The notes below the pieces were generated by a model. The model saw nothing but the letters and a program-made list of their open reading frames with translations, was not told where the DNA came from and made no database searches. DNA of 64,000 nt, from NCBI GenBank assembly GCA_020310875.1, contig CM035416.1, positions 75,367,043-75,431,042 on the forward strand, given 5' to 3'. This stretch comes from Ceratopteris richardii. Taxonomy: Eukaryota > Streptophyta > Polypodiopsida > Polypodiales > Pteridaceae. The translations under genes and the position numbers were made by a program. Below, one piece after another: positions 47,433 to 59,514 of this stretch (positions are counted from its first letter, which is position 1; the number at the start of each line of letters is the position of its first letter).

Positions 47433-47494
47433 TTTTGATCAATGAGATGGAACTCCACCACCATCTCCTCATCGTGTAATGACTTTATACTGTA
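47433..47494 (+). pseudogene. Duplicated first-exon copy upstream of TNP2
   Basis: The segment beginning ATTTTGATCAATGAGATGG is a diverged copy of the first coding exon start at 47570 (ATTCTGATCAATTAGAGGG), about 137 bp upstream. It has its own acceptor-like TTTGTAG and is followed by a GTAAGT donor. It may be an alternative exon or a local duplication. Confidence 0.55.
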
Positions 47495-48149
47495 AGTATA
47501 TCAAATATTTAATTTTAAATATATTTGATGGATACATAACTTTTTTTTTTTGTTTCTTATTATGTGCAGATTCTGATCAATTAGAGGGTACTCCACCACC
47601 TCCTACCCATGCAATGACTTCACATGTGTCCTCTGATAGGAATTATGATGAATTTTACTATGAAGAGCATATTATATGTTGGTGTAGCTCTTGTTATGGC
47701 ATGTATCGAAGACCACGATTGGAATGTATTGAACATGAGGCAGAGTATGGTACTTTTGAGTGTGCACCATCACCTAGTCAACGTGATAATGCTTGGGTAT
47801 GTATTTTCTATATATATTAATGTCATTATTTTATTTAAAAACCATATATAAAATCAAATTATTATTGATATACAGGAATACTTGCTCGATGATGATGATG
47901 ATAATAATTTTTCTCATAATGTTAATATACCTCATACACGTCATGGACTTGCTGTTCATCAATTACAAGCAGAGGTTTCTAGAAATCCTCTACCTCCTAG
48001 TTTAGAGAATGAAACGGCTGGAGATTATCCATTGCCAGCTCGTGACCGTTCTTTAGTACAAACATATGATAGAAGAAGATATGGAGGATGGAATAGAGGA
48101 CCACTTCCTTTAGATGGAGAGGTTTTCATCTTTTGGGGTAATCGCTATA

Positions 48150-48606
48150 TGATTGCTCCATCCACTATTACTAATGCTGGTCGTGGTCTCTTTATTGTAA
48201 AGGATTTGTATGCGCCTCCGAACTCTGAAGTCACTCTTATGTCATTTTGTGGTCCTATATATGGATGGGGAGATTGGCATCGAGTTTCACGTTATGTTCA
48301 AAGCATGAGTACTTATGGAATATGAATGCAGCATCCCTTACTAGTAGAAGGATTTTACATGCAGAAAATGAAAGATTATATATTGATGGAAGACCTTACA
48401 CACATGGAAATATAGCAGGTTTAATAAATAGTAGTCGAGGGTTACATAATAGTTCAAGGACTAATTGCACATTTGAGGAGCGTGAAAATAGTCATGAATC
48501 ACCATACATGAGTAGAGATGTATCAAGATACATAGTTGTCAATGCTATTACTACATTACATGTTGGTGATGAACTATTAGTGAATTATGGATGGCATAGA
48601 CCTCCA
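48150..48606 (+). pseudogene. SET-like domain inside the CACTA-2 transposase gene
   Basis: Motif order matches a SET domain, the catalytic fold of protein lysine methyltransferases. First comes AGRGLF with a following charged strand (about 48178-48200), then a MSFCGPIYG strand (about 48239). Next are ENERLYIDGRPYTHGNIAGL then INSSRG (about 48367-48437), then NCTFEE, and finally a VVNAITTLHVGDELLVNYGW ending (about 48535-48597). The GNIAGLINSSRG block corresponds to the cofactor-binding GN..RFINHS motif, and the final ELLVNYG to EL..DYG. The canonical Cys of NHSC is replaced, so activity is doubtful even before damage. One frameshift near 48320 splits it. Confidence 0.7.
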
Positions 48607-49133
48607 AGAGCACCTTTTAGCTAGAGAGAATAAAAATTTTCTATCCATATTCAATAAGTTATATACTTAATTTTATATTTAAAGTTTAATTTTTATTCAT
48701 TTATGGAATACTAATGAATTTTATTTATATGTGTAGATTCCAACGTATGATGTTGATGATATTCCTCCATAGCATTCACAATTACCAGTAAGACCTTATT
48801 TATCAGAAGCTTCCATAAGGAGGCTATGCAAAACTAATCCTGTGCAATATGCAAAGTTGGAAGATCTATATTCAAAAGACGATAAAGCACAAGATTTGTG
48901 TGACAATGATGAAGATGATGGCATGGCATATTTTATTGAGGATCGGTATCAAAATGACAGTGAGAGCATTGATATTTCTAAGAATGAGAAATATCTTCGA
49001 GAGGAATGTCTAAAGCATGTATATGAAGGAAGTCGTTTGGCACGACTAAGTGCGAGCTTACTTATTCTCAACCTTCAAAATCGTTTTGGATGGAGTAATG
49101 TATCTGTTTTGACACTATTAAGGTATAATTTTC

Positions 49134-49138
<5 letters not shown>

Positions 49139-49228
<90 letters not shown>
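49139..49228. repeat. (TA)n microsatellite in a TNP2 intron
   Basis: About 90 bp of pure TA in the intron between 49122 and 49575. Confidence 0.97.
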
Positions 49229-49231
<3 letters not shown>

Positions 49232-49321
49232 GCATGTTTTTATTCTTACTTTAGATAAGGTAAGAACAAGAACTTGAATTCAATGGACACTTTTTGTCTA
49301 CGCATCTTTTATACCTATTAA

Positions 49322-49476
49322 TGCATCTTTCAAAATATTCACGAAAAATTTGATTGTTTGGATGGCAGGATACGATTGTTTGTTTTGGAGGATATGACTT
49401 CATATCCTCCAAAACAAACAATTGTATCCTGTCATCCAAAACAATCAAATTTTGCGCGAATATTTTGAAAGATGCA
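49322..49476. repeat. Near-perfect 155-bp foldback element in a TNP2 intron
   Basis: Arms of about 76 bp (49322-49397 and 49400-49476) pair almost completely around a 2-base loop. The left arm starts TGCATCTTTCAAAATATTC, the right ends GAATATTTTGAAAGATGCA, and the apex is GGATATGA/TCATATCC. It looks like a foldback miniature transposon or a recent inverted duplication. A transcript would form one long hairpin. It sits in the same intron as the (TA)n run. No clear target duplication was seen. Confidence 0.92.
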
Positions 49477-52400
49477 CATAAGCATACACATATATAAAAT
49501 TATATGCATATATATATATATGTATATTTATTTATTTACTTTTTTTAATATATCTTTTTTTGATAAACTTACAGGTTATTATCTAAAAAGTTTTTACCAA
49601 GTCAGAATATTCTTCCTACCTCACATGATGAAATGAAGAAGATAATCAAAAATCTTGGTATAGATTATCAATGTATACATGCATGTCCTAATGATTGTCC
49701 TCGATATAAGTGCGAAGAAGGTAAAATCCCAAAAAAGGTATTGAGACATTTTCCATTGGCTCCACGGATTAGACATATGTTTCAAAGCCCCGAATTATCA
49801 AAGCTTTTGACTTGGGGACATGGACACAAAAGTACTGGTGGAATAATCAGAATTCCTCATGATAGTGTTGCTTTTCAGCATATTGATTCTACATGGCCTA
49901 AATTTGCACAAAATCCACAGAATCTAAAGTTAGGAGTTGCATTAGATGGGGTTAATCCATTCTCCATGAAATCCAGTAAATGGTCAACATGGCCAGTGGT
50001 AGTCATAAACTACAATCTTCCTCCATATCTTAGCATTAAAAAGGAACATTTAATGCTTTCACTTTTAATCCCATGCAAAAGACAAGTTAAAGATATGAAT
50101 ATATATCTTGCTCCTCTCATTGACGATCTTCAAGAGTTATGGAGAGGTATTAATGTCATTGATGTATCGAAAAGCATCAATGAAAGACATATTACGGTTC
50201 GTGGTATTGTGGCTTGGACTATTCACGATTTTCCACGATATGGTGTTTGTTCAAGTATTGATGTAATCTTTTTATTCAATATGCATGTAAATAAATATGA
50301 TTTAATCTAATTATATTTTTATCATTTTCCATGATGCATGAATATATACAAAGGGTTATAAAGCTTGTCCATATTGTGGTGATTGGTTGAGATCAATCTA
50401 TAGTAGGAATCTCAACAAAAATATTTATCTTCGACATCGACGATTCTTGCCTGATGATCATCCATTAAGATCTAAAAGAGAAGCGATACATTTTAATGGA
50501 ATTCTTGAAACAGGTTAGTGTCGAAAACCTATGAAGCCTATGGATTGGTATAAAAAATGGATAGATGGACCTCTGATAGATCCAGAAGCAGAAATCTTCA
50601 GTGATGATTCAGATAATGAGTATGTGAATAGAGGTAAAGGAAAATTGGCACTCGCAGAGAACATATCAATATGGTATTCTTTGGAGTATTGGAAAGAGCT
50701 AAAGTATGTCATCTTCTTGATCCTATGCATATATTCAAAAATATTGGTTATTCACTATGGAAGCATCTTCTTGGACTAAAAGATACCACAGAATCAAGGA
50801 ATGATTTGAAAGATCAAAAATCCAAACCAAAGTTATGGCCAGTTTTTGATAGACATCGACAAGAAACGACTTATGCACCTGCTCCTTGGGTACTTACAAC
50901 AAAAGAAATACAGACTATCAACAATAGAATTCAAGTGATTAAGACTCCTACAGGATATGGAGCATGTTTTCAAAACATGTTTACTATGGATGATAAGAGC
51001 TTATCTGGGTTAAAGACCCATGACTGGCATAACTTTTTGAAACATATTTTACCTTTTGTTATCGATGGATGTACAATGAAAGGAGTATGAGATGTGATAT
51101 ATCGTCTTGGATCACTTATAAGGTAATTATGATACTTTTATATTTAATATGTATGAATATTGGATATATTTTATTTTTTAATTAACTTCCTTATAATTGT
51201 TTTTATGATATGTATAGGTGGATTACATCCAAAGAGATTGACAAAAACTCAATCCCACAAAAAAAACGTGAATGCACAGAGCTACCATGTTTGATGGAGA
51301 AAGAACTTCCTACTTCATTTTTTGATATTCAGGTTCATTTATTAGTCCATCTTGTAGATGAAATAGAGATTGTAGGTGTTGTCAACACTCGAAGGATGTT
51401 TTGGGTCGAGTGATTTATGGGAGTATTAAAAGGTTATGTGCGACAAAGAGCGAAACCAGAAGGATCCATGGCAAAGGGTTGGGTGCTTGAAGAGTGCATG
51501 TATTATGTTAGTGAGTACCTTGAAAGAGTTCATGAAGAAGCTCCACGTGCATGGACCAACGAGTCTTCTTCAAAAATAACAGATGAGGTATTATTAGGTA
51601 AGGGGGTTCCATTCTTATTTACATTTCAAGAAAAAAATGATGTTTCTACTTTTGTAGCATATAATAGTGAATGCATGCAAGCATTCCTTAGCGAGTACAA
51701 GGAACTTCAAAATCTCCGAAGTAAAGGGCAAGAAAACAAAAGATTTAGATATAATCTTGATAATAATGAGATTACAGATATATCTTCTTTCACGGATTGG
51801 CTATATAGTTGTTTGCAACGCGCCAACGCAAATAATGAAGAAATTTCAGATGAGCAAAGAGAGTTAATGATAGGTTGTGAACGAAAGGTAATTTTATTAA
51901 AATAATATTTTATTTTTTTCATATATGTATGTTAGTTTCTATTTACTAATTGAATTTATTTTGCAGGCTCGAATGTTCACTAATATGTGGGAATTTGGAC
52001 AGCATATTAGAATCAAAGCCATTGATTCTTTACGTAAAACAGAGGATTCTAGTATTGTTGCTTCTTTCAAGAAACTATCACGTGCTAGCTCAAAAGACAC
52101 GAACCTTATAGATAGCGAACTTGGTTACGAAGGAACTATTGCTAGTATCTACAAAATTTCATTTCGTACATTCAAACAGGTATAAAAAAGTTTATATTTT
52201 TTTTATACAGTTAGTTATTTTTTTAAGCACCTAATAATGGGTTTTTGTTGTTATATATTTTGATAGGTCACTTTGAAGCTTGACTGGTTTCGAGCGGAGT
52301 ATAAAGGTAGTAATTCCACATTAAGAAAGGAATTATCTAGGTTTTGGGCAATTGATTCTTCCAAGGTAATGCGATCTACTAAAGAACCATATATTCTTCC

Positions 52401-53029
52401 TAGGCATATTGAACAGGATTTTTTTTTATAAAAACCCAGATGCTCATCCTTGGTGGCAAGTCATTCATGTGCAACCTAGAGGTAGGTCATTGTTTGAACA
52501 GTTTATTGTTAGAGAGAACGAAGAAAGTCCTCTTGATGATTCAGCATCAGATACTGATACATCAACATCTGAAATAGAAATTAGAATCATTATACGTGAT
52601 AATGATACTAATCTTTTTGTTGAAGAGGATAATCCTCTACATGCTGATTCTACTAATGAGGAAGAGGAATTACCCGAAATAGATATTAATCCATCAATAG
52701 ATGATGTGATTCATGAGAACATAGATTTAACAATAGAAGAATCAAATGAAATCAATAAGGATAATGAAGATGAGGCTATATTAATGTATTACCAAAATGA
52801 TGGCAATAATAAAAACATGTGAGCAGATTAGATAGTAAATTCTACTCTAGTTATCTGTCAATAACTTGAAGCTTCTGAATGGATATCACATAATAGATTT
52901 TTTTATTAACTTGAATAACGATGAATCCTACTAGAGAGATGAAATCATGTTCTTCTAAGTTAGAACATGAAGCTCGGGGGTATGCCTAATTATTTTATAT
53001 ATAGCTTTATCTTCGAGGAGCAAATTTTT

Positions 53030-54120
53030 ATCATGTATGTATGCATATGTGTGTGTATTCATGTGTATTATATGTATACATATGTCAGTATGCATATATA
53101 TGTATTTCATGTATATGTATGTGTTTGCATGTGTGTGATATATGTATACATGTGTTAAATATGCATATGTGTATATATGCATATGCATTTATGTAAAATA
53201 TTCATGTATTCATGTAATATATGCAAGTGTTTATAATTGTGTACATGTATATATGTATATGTGTCTATGTGTAAATATGTACATGTAAATATGTATGCAT
53301 GTATATATATGTTTATGTGTGCATGTAGGCATGTATATGTGATGTGTACATGTATATATGTATATATGTCTATGTGTAAATGTGTACATGTAAATATGTT
53401 AGTATGTATATATATATTTATGTGTGCATTTAGGCATGTATGTGTGATGCATAATATATCTACTCCAATTTATATTTATGTATCCTATCTACATGATGTG
53501 TGTATATATTTATATATATTATGATCCTTGTTGATTCAAGTAGCTATATATAGAGGCATAAGGTTGGGAGGAGAGACATCTCTCTAGTAGGATGTCGAAG
53601 GAATAGATGCAATGTGTACATATACTTCAAACATATGGCTAAAAGGTTGAATTAGAGTTTTTAAATTAGGGGTTTTAAAACCCTAATATCAAAATTAGTA
53701 TTTTCAATTTAGGATTTTGGAAATAGGATTTATTTATTTATTTATTTATTTATGTGTATGCATGTGTTGTGTGTGTATATATGCATGTGTATATGTATAC
53801 ATGCATGTAAATATGATTATATGAGTCTATGTGTGTGTACATATGATTATGCATGAGTATGTGTATGTGAGTATGTGTATGTGTATGTGTCTATGTGTAT
53901 TCATTATATGTGTGTAACCGCATGCATGTGTATGTGTGTGTAAAATGTGCATGTATGTGTGTGTATGTATAAATGTGCTTGTATATGTATATGTGTGTAA
54001 ATGTGCATGTATGATGTATATGTGTGTATCTGCGTGTATTTATACCTCTAGTCTCACTCTTCTCTCTCTCTCTCTCTCTCATATACATACATACATGCAT
54101 AAACACACATACTCATATCC
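53030..54120. repeat. TG/TA-rich alternating low-complexity array
   Basis: Long runs of TGTATATGTGTG and ATGTATGCATGTG type (53030-53520 and 53740-54040) with a short unique stretch at about 53520-53740, including a (TTTA)n at 53725-53750 and a (TC)n at 54058-54082. No gene was recognised. Confidence 0.9.
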
Positions 54121-54149
54121 ATATATATATACATAAAAGCAGTGCATAC

Positions 54150-54834
54150 CGTGCATTATCGCGACGATGAGCCATAAGTGTCCGCATCTCTTTTAGACAC
54201 CACTTAAGCGACCATCCTCTCCCAAACTCTGTCTCAAGTGAACTAAGTACGTATTTTTTATCCCTCTCATCATGCTCACTACAAAAAAAAAACATAATGT
54301 AAATAAAACATAAGATATTTATTTCAATTTATATGTAAAATTTTTACTTACTTCCACGGTAATTGGACAAAGCGCAGGTAAGAGTCGCATAGTGCCCGCA
54401 TCCTTCTCTTGAAATCCAATCCATTCCCTATGTACACAATGTTCCCCTGTGGCTCTATATCGCACTCTAGTCCTAAGTTGCCTATGCATGTCCTCATAGG
54501 TAACTCTGCCCTGTTATCACATGCTAGAGGTGGTATAGGTGTCTTGAAAATAGATAGATAAAAATAAATAAAATTATGTGTTATAATATCATTAAAAAAA
54601 CTTTATGAAAAAAAAAACATACCTATGAGCAGATAGCCCTCTTCCTGCATGTGGAGCCGCAGAAGAGCCCTCGTCTAATCGCTGGGTAAGCATCTGGATC
54701 GTATAGTCTAGCTCTTCATCAGACATCTCTGAGTAATCACACATTATGGCCCCTAGAGTATCAAACGGAACTCTTGCTCTCATAAGACTTTTTATGAGAG
54801 TGAGTTTCGCCTTTCTCTCTCTACTGGGATCCAT
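54150..54834 (-). CDS. TNPA-like gene of CACTA-2, candidate first three exons
   Basis: Minus-strand exons 54834-54623 (starting MDPSRERKAKLTLIKSL), 54542-54352 (ending FVQLPW) and 54278-54150 (DERDKKYVLSSLETEFGRGW to MAHRRDNAR), each with GT donors and AG acceptors; the second join keeps frame, the first does not as read. The third exon's W...F-x-x-x-W spacing and R-rich end resemble the region before the Ptta/En-Spm DNA-binding part. The next exon on this strand would be 47030-46936, across a 7.1-kb intron that contains TNP2 on the other strand. Frame across that join fits only if the A run at 47021-47027 differs by one base. It may instead be an independent fragment. Confidence 0.5.
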
Positions 54835-54884
54835 AATACCTACCATATAAAACAAAATGTTTAGAAATCAATATAAATACGTGT

Positions 54885-56775
54885 ACATATGTATGTGTGT
54901 ATGCATTAAGTATGTGTATGTATGCATGTGTGTGTGTATGTATGTGTGTGTATGTGTGTGTGTATGTGTGTATGCATGTGTATTTGTGTGTATGTGTCTA
55001 TGTGTGTATGTGTGTGTGTATATGTGTGTGTGTATGTGTGTGTGACTATGTGTATGTGTGTGCATCTATGAGTGTGTATGTGTTTATGTGTGTGTATGTG
55101 TCTATGTGTGTGTATGTGTCTATGTGTGTATGTGTCTATGTGTGTATGTGTATGCATGTATGTATGCATATGTGTGTATGTGTGTGTATGCATTATGTAT
55201 GCATATGTGTGTGTATGCATTATGTATGTGTATGTATGCATGTATGTATGTATGCATATGCATATGCATTATGTATGTATATATATGCATGTATGTGTAT
55301 GTGTGAGTATGTCTCTCTATGTGTGCGTATGCATATATGTGTGTGTGTATACATATATGTGTGTATGTGTGTATGTGTGTATGTGTGTGTGTACATGTGT
55401 TTGTATGTGTGTATGCATGTGTATGTGTGTATATGCATCATTATGTGTGTATGTGTCTATGTGTGTTTGTGTGTGTGTATATGTGTGTGTGTGTGTCTAT
55501 GTGTATGTATGTGTGTCTATGAGTGTGTATGTCTTTATGTGTATGTATGTATCTATGTGTGTGTATGTGTCTATGTGTGTATGTGTATGCATGTATGTAT
55601 GCATGTGTGTGTATGCATGTGTATGTGTGTGTATGCATCATTATGTGTGTATGTGTCTATGTGTGTATGTGTGTGTGTGTATATGTGTGTGTATGTGCAT
55701 GTGCGTCTATGTGTATGTGTGTGTGTCTATGAGTGTGTATGTGTTTATGTGTATGTATGTACCTATGTGTGTGTATGTGTCTATGTGTATGCATGTATGT
55801 ATGCATATGCGCGTGTATGCATATGTATGTGTGTGTATGCATCATTATGTGTGTATGTGTCTATGTGTGTATGTTTGTGTGTGTGTGTATATGTGTGTGT
55901 GTATATCTGTGTGTGTATGTGTATGTGTCTATGTGTATGTGTCGCTATGCGTCTATGAGTGTGTATGTGTGTGTATGTGTCTATGTGTGTGTATGTGTCT
56001 ATGTGTGTATGTGTATGCATGTATGTATGCATATGTGTGTATGTGTGTATGCATTATGTATGCATGTAAGTATGTATGTATGCATATGCATATGCATTAT
56101 GTATGCATATGCATATGCATTATGTATGCATATGTGTGTATGTGTGTATGCATTATGTATGCATATGTGTGTGTATGCATTATGCATGTGTATGTAAGCA
56201 TGTGCATTATGTATGCATGTAAGTATGTATGTATGCATATGCATATGCATTATGTATGCATATGTATGCATGTATGTGTATGTGTGTATGTCTCTCTATG
56301 TGTGTGTATGCATATATGTGTGTGTATGTGTGTGTATATGTATATGTATGTGTGTATGCATGTGTAGTATGCATCATTATGTGTGTATGTGTGTGTATAT
56401 GTTTGTGTATGTGTGTGTGTGTCTATGTGTATATGTGTATATGTGTGTATCTATGAGTATGTATGTGCTTATGTGTGTGTATGTGTCTATGTGTGTATGT
56501 GTCTATGTGTGTGTATGTATCTATGCATGTGCATTATGTATGCATATGTGTGTATGCATTATGTATGCATATGTGTGTGTATGCATTACATATGTGTATG
56601 TAAGCATGTGCATTATGTATGCATGTAAGTATGTATGTATGCATATGCATATGCATTATGTATGCATATGTATGCATGTATGTGTATGTGTGTGTATGTC
56701 TCTCTATGTGTGTGTATGCATATATGTGTGTGTATGTGTGTGTATATGTGTTTGTATGTGTGTATGCATGTGTAG
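54885..56775. repeat. TG-rich alternating array with higher-order structure
   Basis: About 1.9 kb of TGTGTATGTGTATG type with recurring blocks such as TATGCATCATTATGTGTGTAT (near 55435, 55636, 55837 and 56370) and TATGCATATGCATATGCATTATG (near 55255, 56080, 56230 and 56638). The 55435, 55636 and 55837 blocks are spaced about 200 bp apart. Nearly all steps alternate purine and pyrimidine. Long Cys-Val-Met readings are artefacts. Confidence 0.93.
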
Positions 56776-56869
56776 TCCTCCTAATCCTTAATCAGACCAT
56801 TAGAAACAAAAAACTTATTTTTTTTTTGGTTACTAAGCATAATGCAACCACTATCACATGTTTCAACAT

Positions 56870-56895
56870 GTAAAATGTCGCCATTATGCGACAAA
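56870..56895. repeat. Candidate right subterminal motif of CACTA-2
   Basis: AATGTCGCCATTATGCGAC shares the GTCGC...GCGAC core with 44165-44485. No terminal CACTA repeat follows in proper orientation, so the element end is eroded or lies elsewhere. Confidence 0.4.
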
Positions 56896-57025
56896 TAGAA
56901 TTTAGATCTAATAATTCCATAAATGGTATTAAATCCTTATAAATTTTTCATGATTATGCCTCATAAATATTAGAAATCCGTGTAGGTATGTGAAGATAAA
57001 TTATTTACTCTTTTGTTGATAGATG

Positions 57026-57040
57026 TTTTTTGTTCGTGTT
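57026..57040. repeat. LINE-1 copy target-site duplication, left
   Basis: TTTTTTGTTCGTGTT, matching TTTTTTTTTCGTGTT at 58043-58057 at 14 of 15 positions. Confidence 0.8.
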
Positions 57041-58042
57041 TTTTTTTTAATAAAAGGAAGTTCGAACTTAGCCTATTCTCCCGTACTTTAATTAAAATAA
57101 AGAAGAAAAGTTAAAGAGAATGGGACTAGTGCCCATTGGACCGCCCAATTCCCACACTGCAGGGGAGGAGTATGTCAAGCTAGAGGGCATTACAAATGAG
57201 GCAGATAAATCTATCATCGCCCTCATGTGGGACCCATTTGGGTTTCAGCTTATTGTTTTCGAGGAGATAAATACAATGGTGTCTAAACGGTGGAGATCTC
57301 TTATCTCGAGAGATTCTATTACCTCGAAGAAAAAAGAATTTCTCGATCCACCATTCCTTAGGAGTTTGGCCAAAATTGATAGCACATCGCTCCCTCCAAA
57401 TCTTCCAAAGAGTCTCACCCCTGATGGCATTCCACAGCCTTGATGAGCAGCCGACCACGTCACCCAATAACACCTGTTGCCAATTGATTTGGTTCGTGAG
57501 TCTCAATACTCGGGTCACTTGATGCCAGATAACACGGGACTTGGGTCAATTGAAGAACATGTAAGCTAAATCTTCGATGCATCGATGGCAATGCTTGCAC
57601 CATGGCGGCATGCCACAGATTTTGTTAGCCCTTGCATTGGACCTGATGCCTTTGTGCAAGATCTGCCACATGAGAACGGACTTTTTGATCTCAATTAGGG
57701 GGTGCCAAATAGACATGAACTTTAGTTCCCATCGAATTTTGGTCTAGGAAAGGCACCATCTCTTGTTAAGAGTGTGATGAATATCTAAGTTCTCTTTGAA
57801 GTTGGGAATTTTGATAGTTTCTTTCCATTGCTCCATTTGAGGCCCTCCAGGCAAGGAAGATCCTCACCGCAGAGAAGGCGGGTAGTTGATCGGTCCCATG
57901 CTAAACACCTGCCTTGAAGAAGAGTCCATTCCTCTAGGGTAACTCTAAGTCTCGAGTCCAAGTCTTCGAACCTAATCCACTGGCTCGTCTCTTGTTTCCA
58001 GAGTTGTTTCCACTGTTTGAACCCCTTGTTCCATAATCACTG
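57041..58042 (-). mobile_element. 5'-truncated LINE (L1/RTE-like plant non-LTR element)
   Basis: The minus strand encodes the end of a LINE ORF2: a Trp-rich region (QWIRFEDLDSRLRVTLEEW, about 57985-57930), a zf-RVT-type domain with SVLMWQILHKG, CGMPPWCKHC and H-x-C (about 57680-57590), then LWKIWRERCAINF (about 57405) and a stop near 57180. A 3' untranslated tail with A-rich DNA ends in poly-A at 57041-57048 (T run on plus). Flanking 15-bp duplications show target-primed insertion. It is about 1 kb, so most of ORF2 and all of ORF1 are missing. A few in-frame stops are present (for example near 57790 and 57710). Confidence 0.88.
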
Positions 58043-59514
58043 TTTTTTTTTCGTGTTATTATTATATCATTATATCATATTAAGTTTGGAGTTTCTTTTT
58101 GTAGGTTATAGGATTTTGTTATAAACTTATATATGCCAAAATAAGGCTACATTATTTGGTTGAGAAACGAAGGTTATACCAAATCCAAAGTAGATTATAG
58201 AAATTTTTATAAACCCATATATGCCAAAATATGGCTATAGCATTTGGTTGAATAACAAAGCCTTGCTTGAAAAAAAGGATTTTCACTCATGGCTAAAATC
58301 AAAACACTCCAATGTTCTAAAGTCCACATTACACCCTCCATGTTCAGTTCTCTAATTAATATTCACGTTAATAGCTATTCAATGAATTTTTCATGAATAG
58401 CTATCATATGAATGGGCTCGCCATTTAGGAATAGAGTTCTCTATTGAAATTTCAATGATCTAAAAGTTAAGTTAAAGTTTTTCCGCGTTTACTTTAAACA
58501 TAATGATCATCCTAGCTACTTTTGGATTAAACGAGATTTCCTCATATACAAGAACTTGTGAGTTTAGTTGTTTCAAGCGTGACTTATAGTCCTCTTTGAA
58601 GTTTCAAGTTGACTTGTTGGACATCTTGCATACCACAAACACACATTCTATAAGTAATAATCATTTGACATTATATTACAGAATAGAGTAAGTTTTCGTT
58701 TGAGTTATGATAAATAATCACTCATATCATGAAAGTGGTCAATGCCTAATACGATTATCCCATCATGTCACCCAAAAGTTAAAACTATCATGAGGATTCA
58801 TTAAGTTCTTGAACATGGTCTGAAAGCCCATAATGATGGCTAATTCTGTTGTGTTTGAACGTGATACTGCTTTCGTAAGCTTCAATATTATAGCTTGGAC
58901 ATATTGCATGCAACCAACCAACATTCTATAAGAAATTACTAATGAATATGCTAGAAGAAAACTACATTTTCAAAATCATGATAAAGGATTACTCATATTG
59001 TACGAATTGAGATTGTTAATGAGCTAACCTCATCTATTGATCTAAACACTTACAATAGTATAGGACTTAAAAATTACTCTCTGAGGTCCTTCTAAATGCA
59101 AAGCCTGAGAATCTGGTCTCAAAATCCACTATGATGGCTAAGTTTTCATGCTTAAGTGATACTACCCTATGGAGCTCCAAAGTGATTATGAAATCTTAAT
59201 ACATATAGGCAACCGGAATTCTATAAGCAATTAATTATCCATCCCTTAGTTTCAAAGTGTTTATAGTAGGTGAGTAAATCAACCTTCATATATGTTTCTG
59301 AGTATCATTAGATATATTATTTACAAGTGCAAGTTCAGGAGACGTAAACGTATTTATTCATGTGCTTTAGGTTAACATATCAATCATGTTGTATAAGCTC
59401 ACAAATTTTCTGCATGTAGGTTTTAGGAAAAATAAGGGACGTAGTAGTAAGCCTTTAACACCATGGAATAGAGTGCTTAGGTTGAAGTCCCATTCATTGG
59501 ACATGTTCAACCTT

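Larger units (their letters stand above)
47570..52822 (+). pseudogene. TNP2-type CACTA transposase gene with an inserted SET-like domain
   Basis: Exons with GT-AG borders: 47570-47796, 47876-about 48620, 48738-49122, 49575-about 50261, about 50354-51122, 51219-51887, 51967-52179, 52267-52822; the joins at 47796/47876, 49122/49575 and 51122/51219 keep frame. Domains in order: a Transpos_assoc-like zinc motif (CWCSSC...H), a SET-like domain (about 48150-48606), the Transposase_21/TNP2 core (LLSKKFLPSQNILP, GIDYQCIHACPNDCPRYK, LGVALDGVNPF, HLLDPMHIFKNIG), DUF4218 (LPTSFFDIQVHLLVHLVDE, GVLKGYVRQRAKPEGS) and DUF4216 (TLKLDWFRAEY, EPYILPRHIEQ), then an acidic tail. The enzyme would cut and rejoin element ends. 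It is disabled by stops near 48770, 50518, 51088 and 51412 and by frameshifts near 48320, 50690 and 52425 (a T run). So few breaks suggest fairly recent loss. Confidence 0.88.

Noticed and set aside
54272-54290. CACTACAAAAAA as a second CACTA terminus
   Set aside because: It is the reverse complement of the pyrimidine tract and AG acceptor of a minus-strand TNPA-like intron; no subterminal repeats or partner end.
54857-56791. Cys-Val-Met rich reading frames up to 431 codons
   Set aside because: Translations of the TG-rich array; no gene features.
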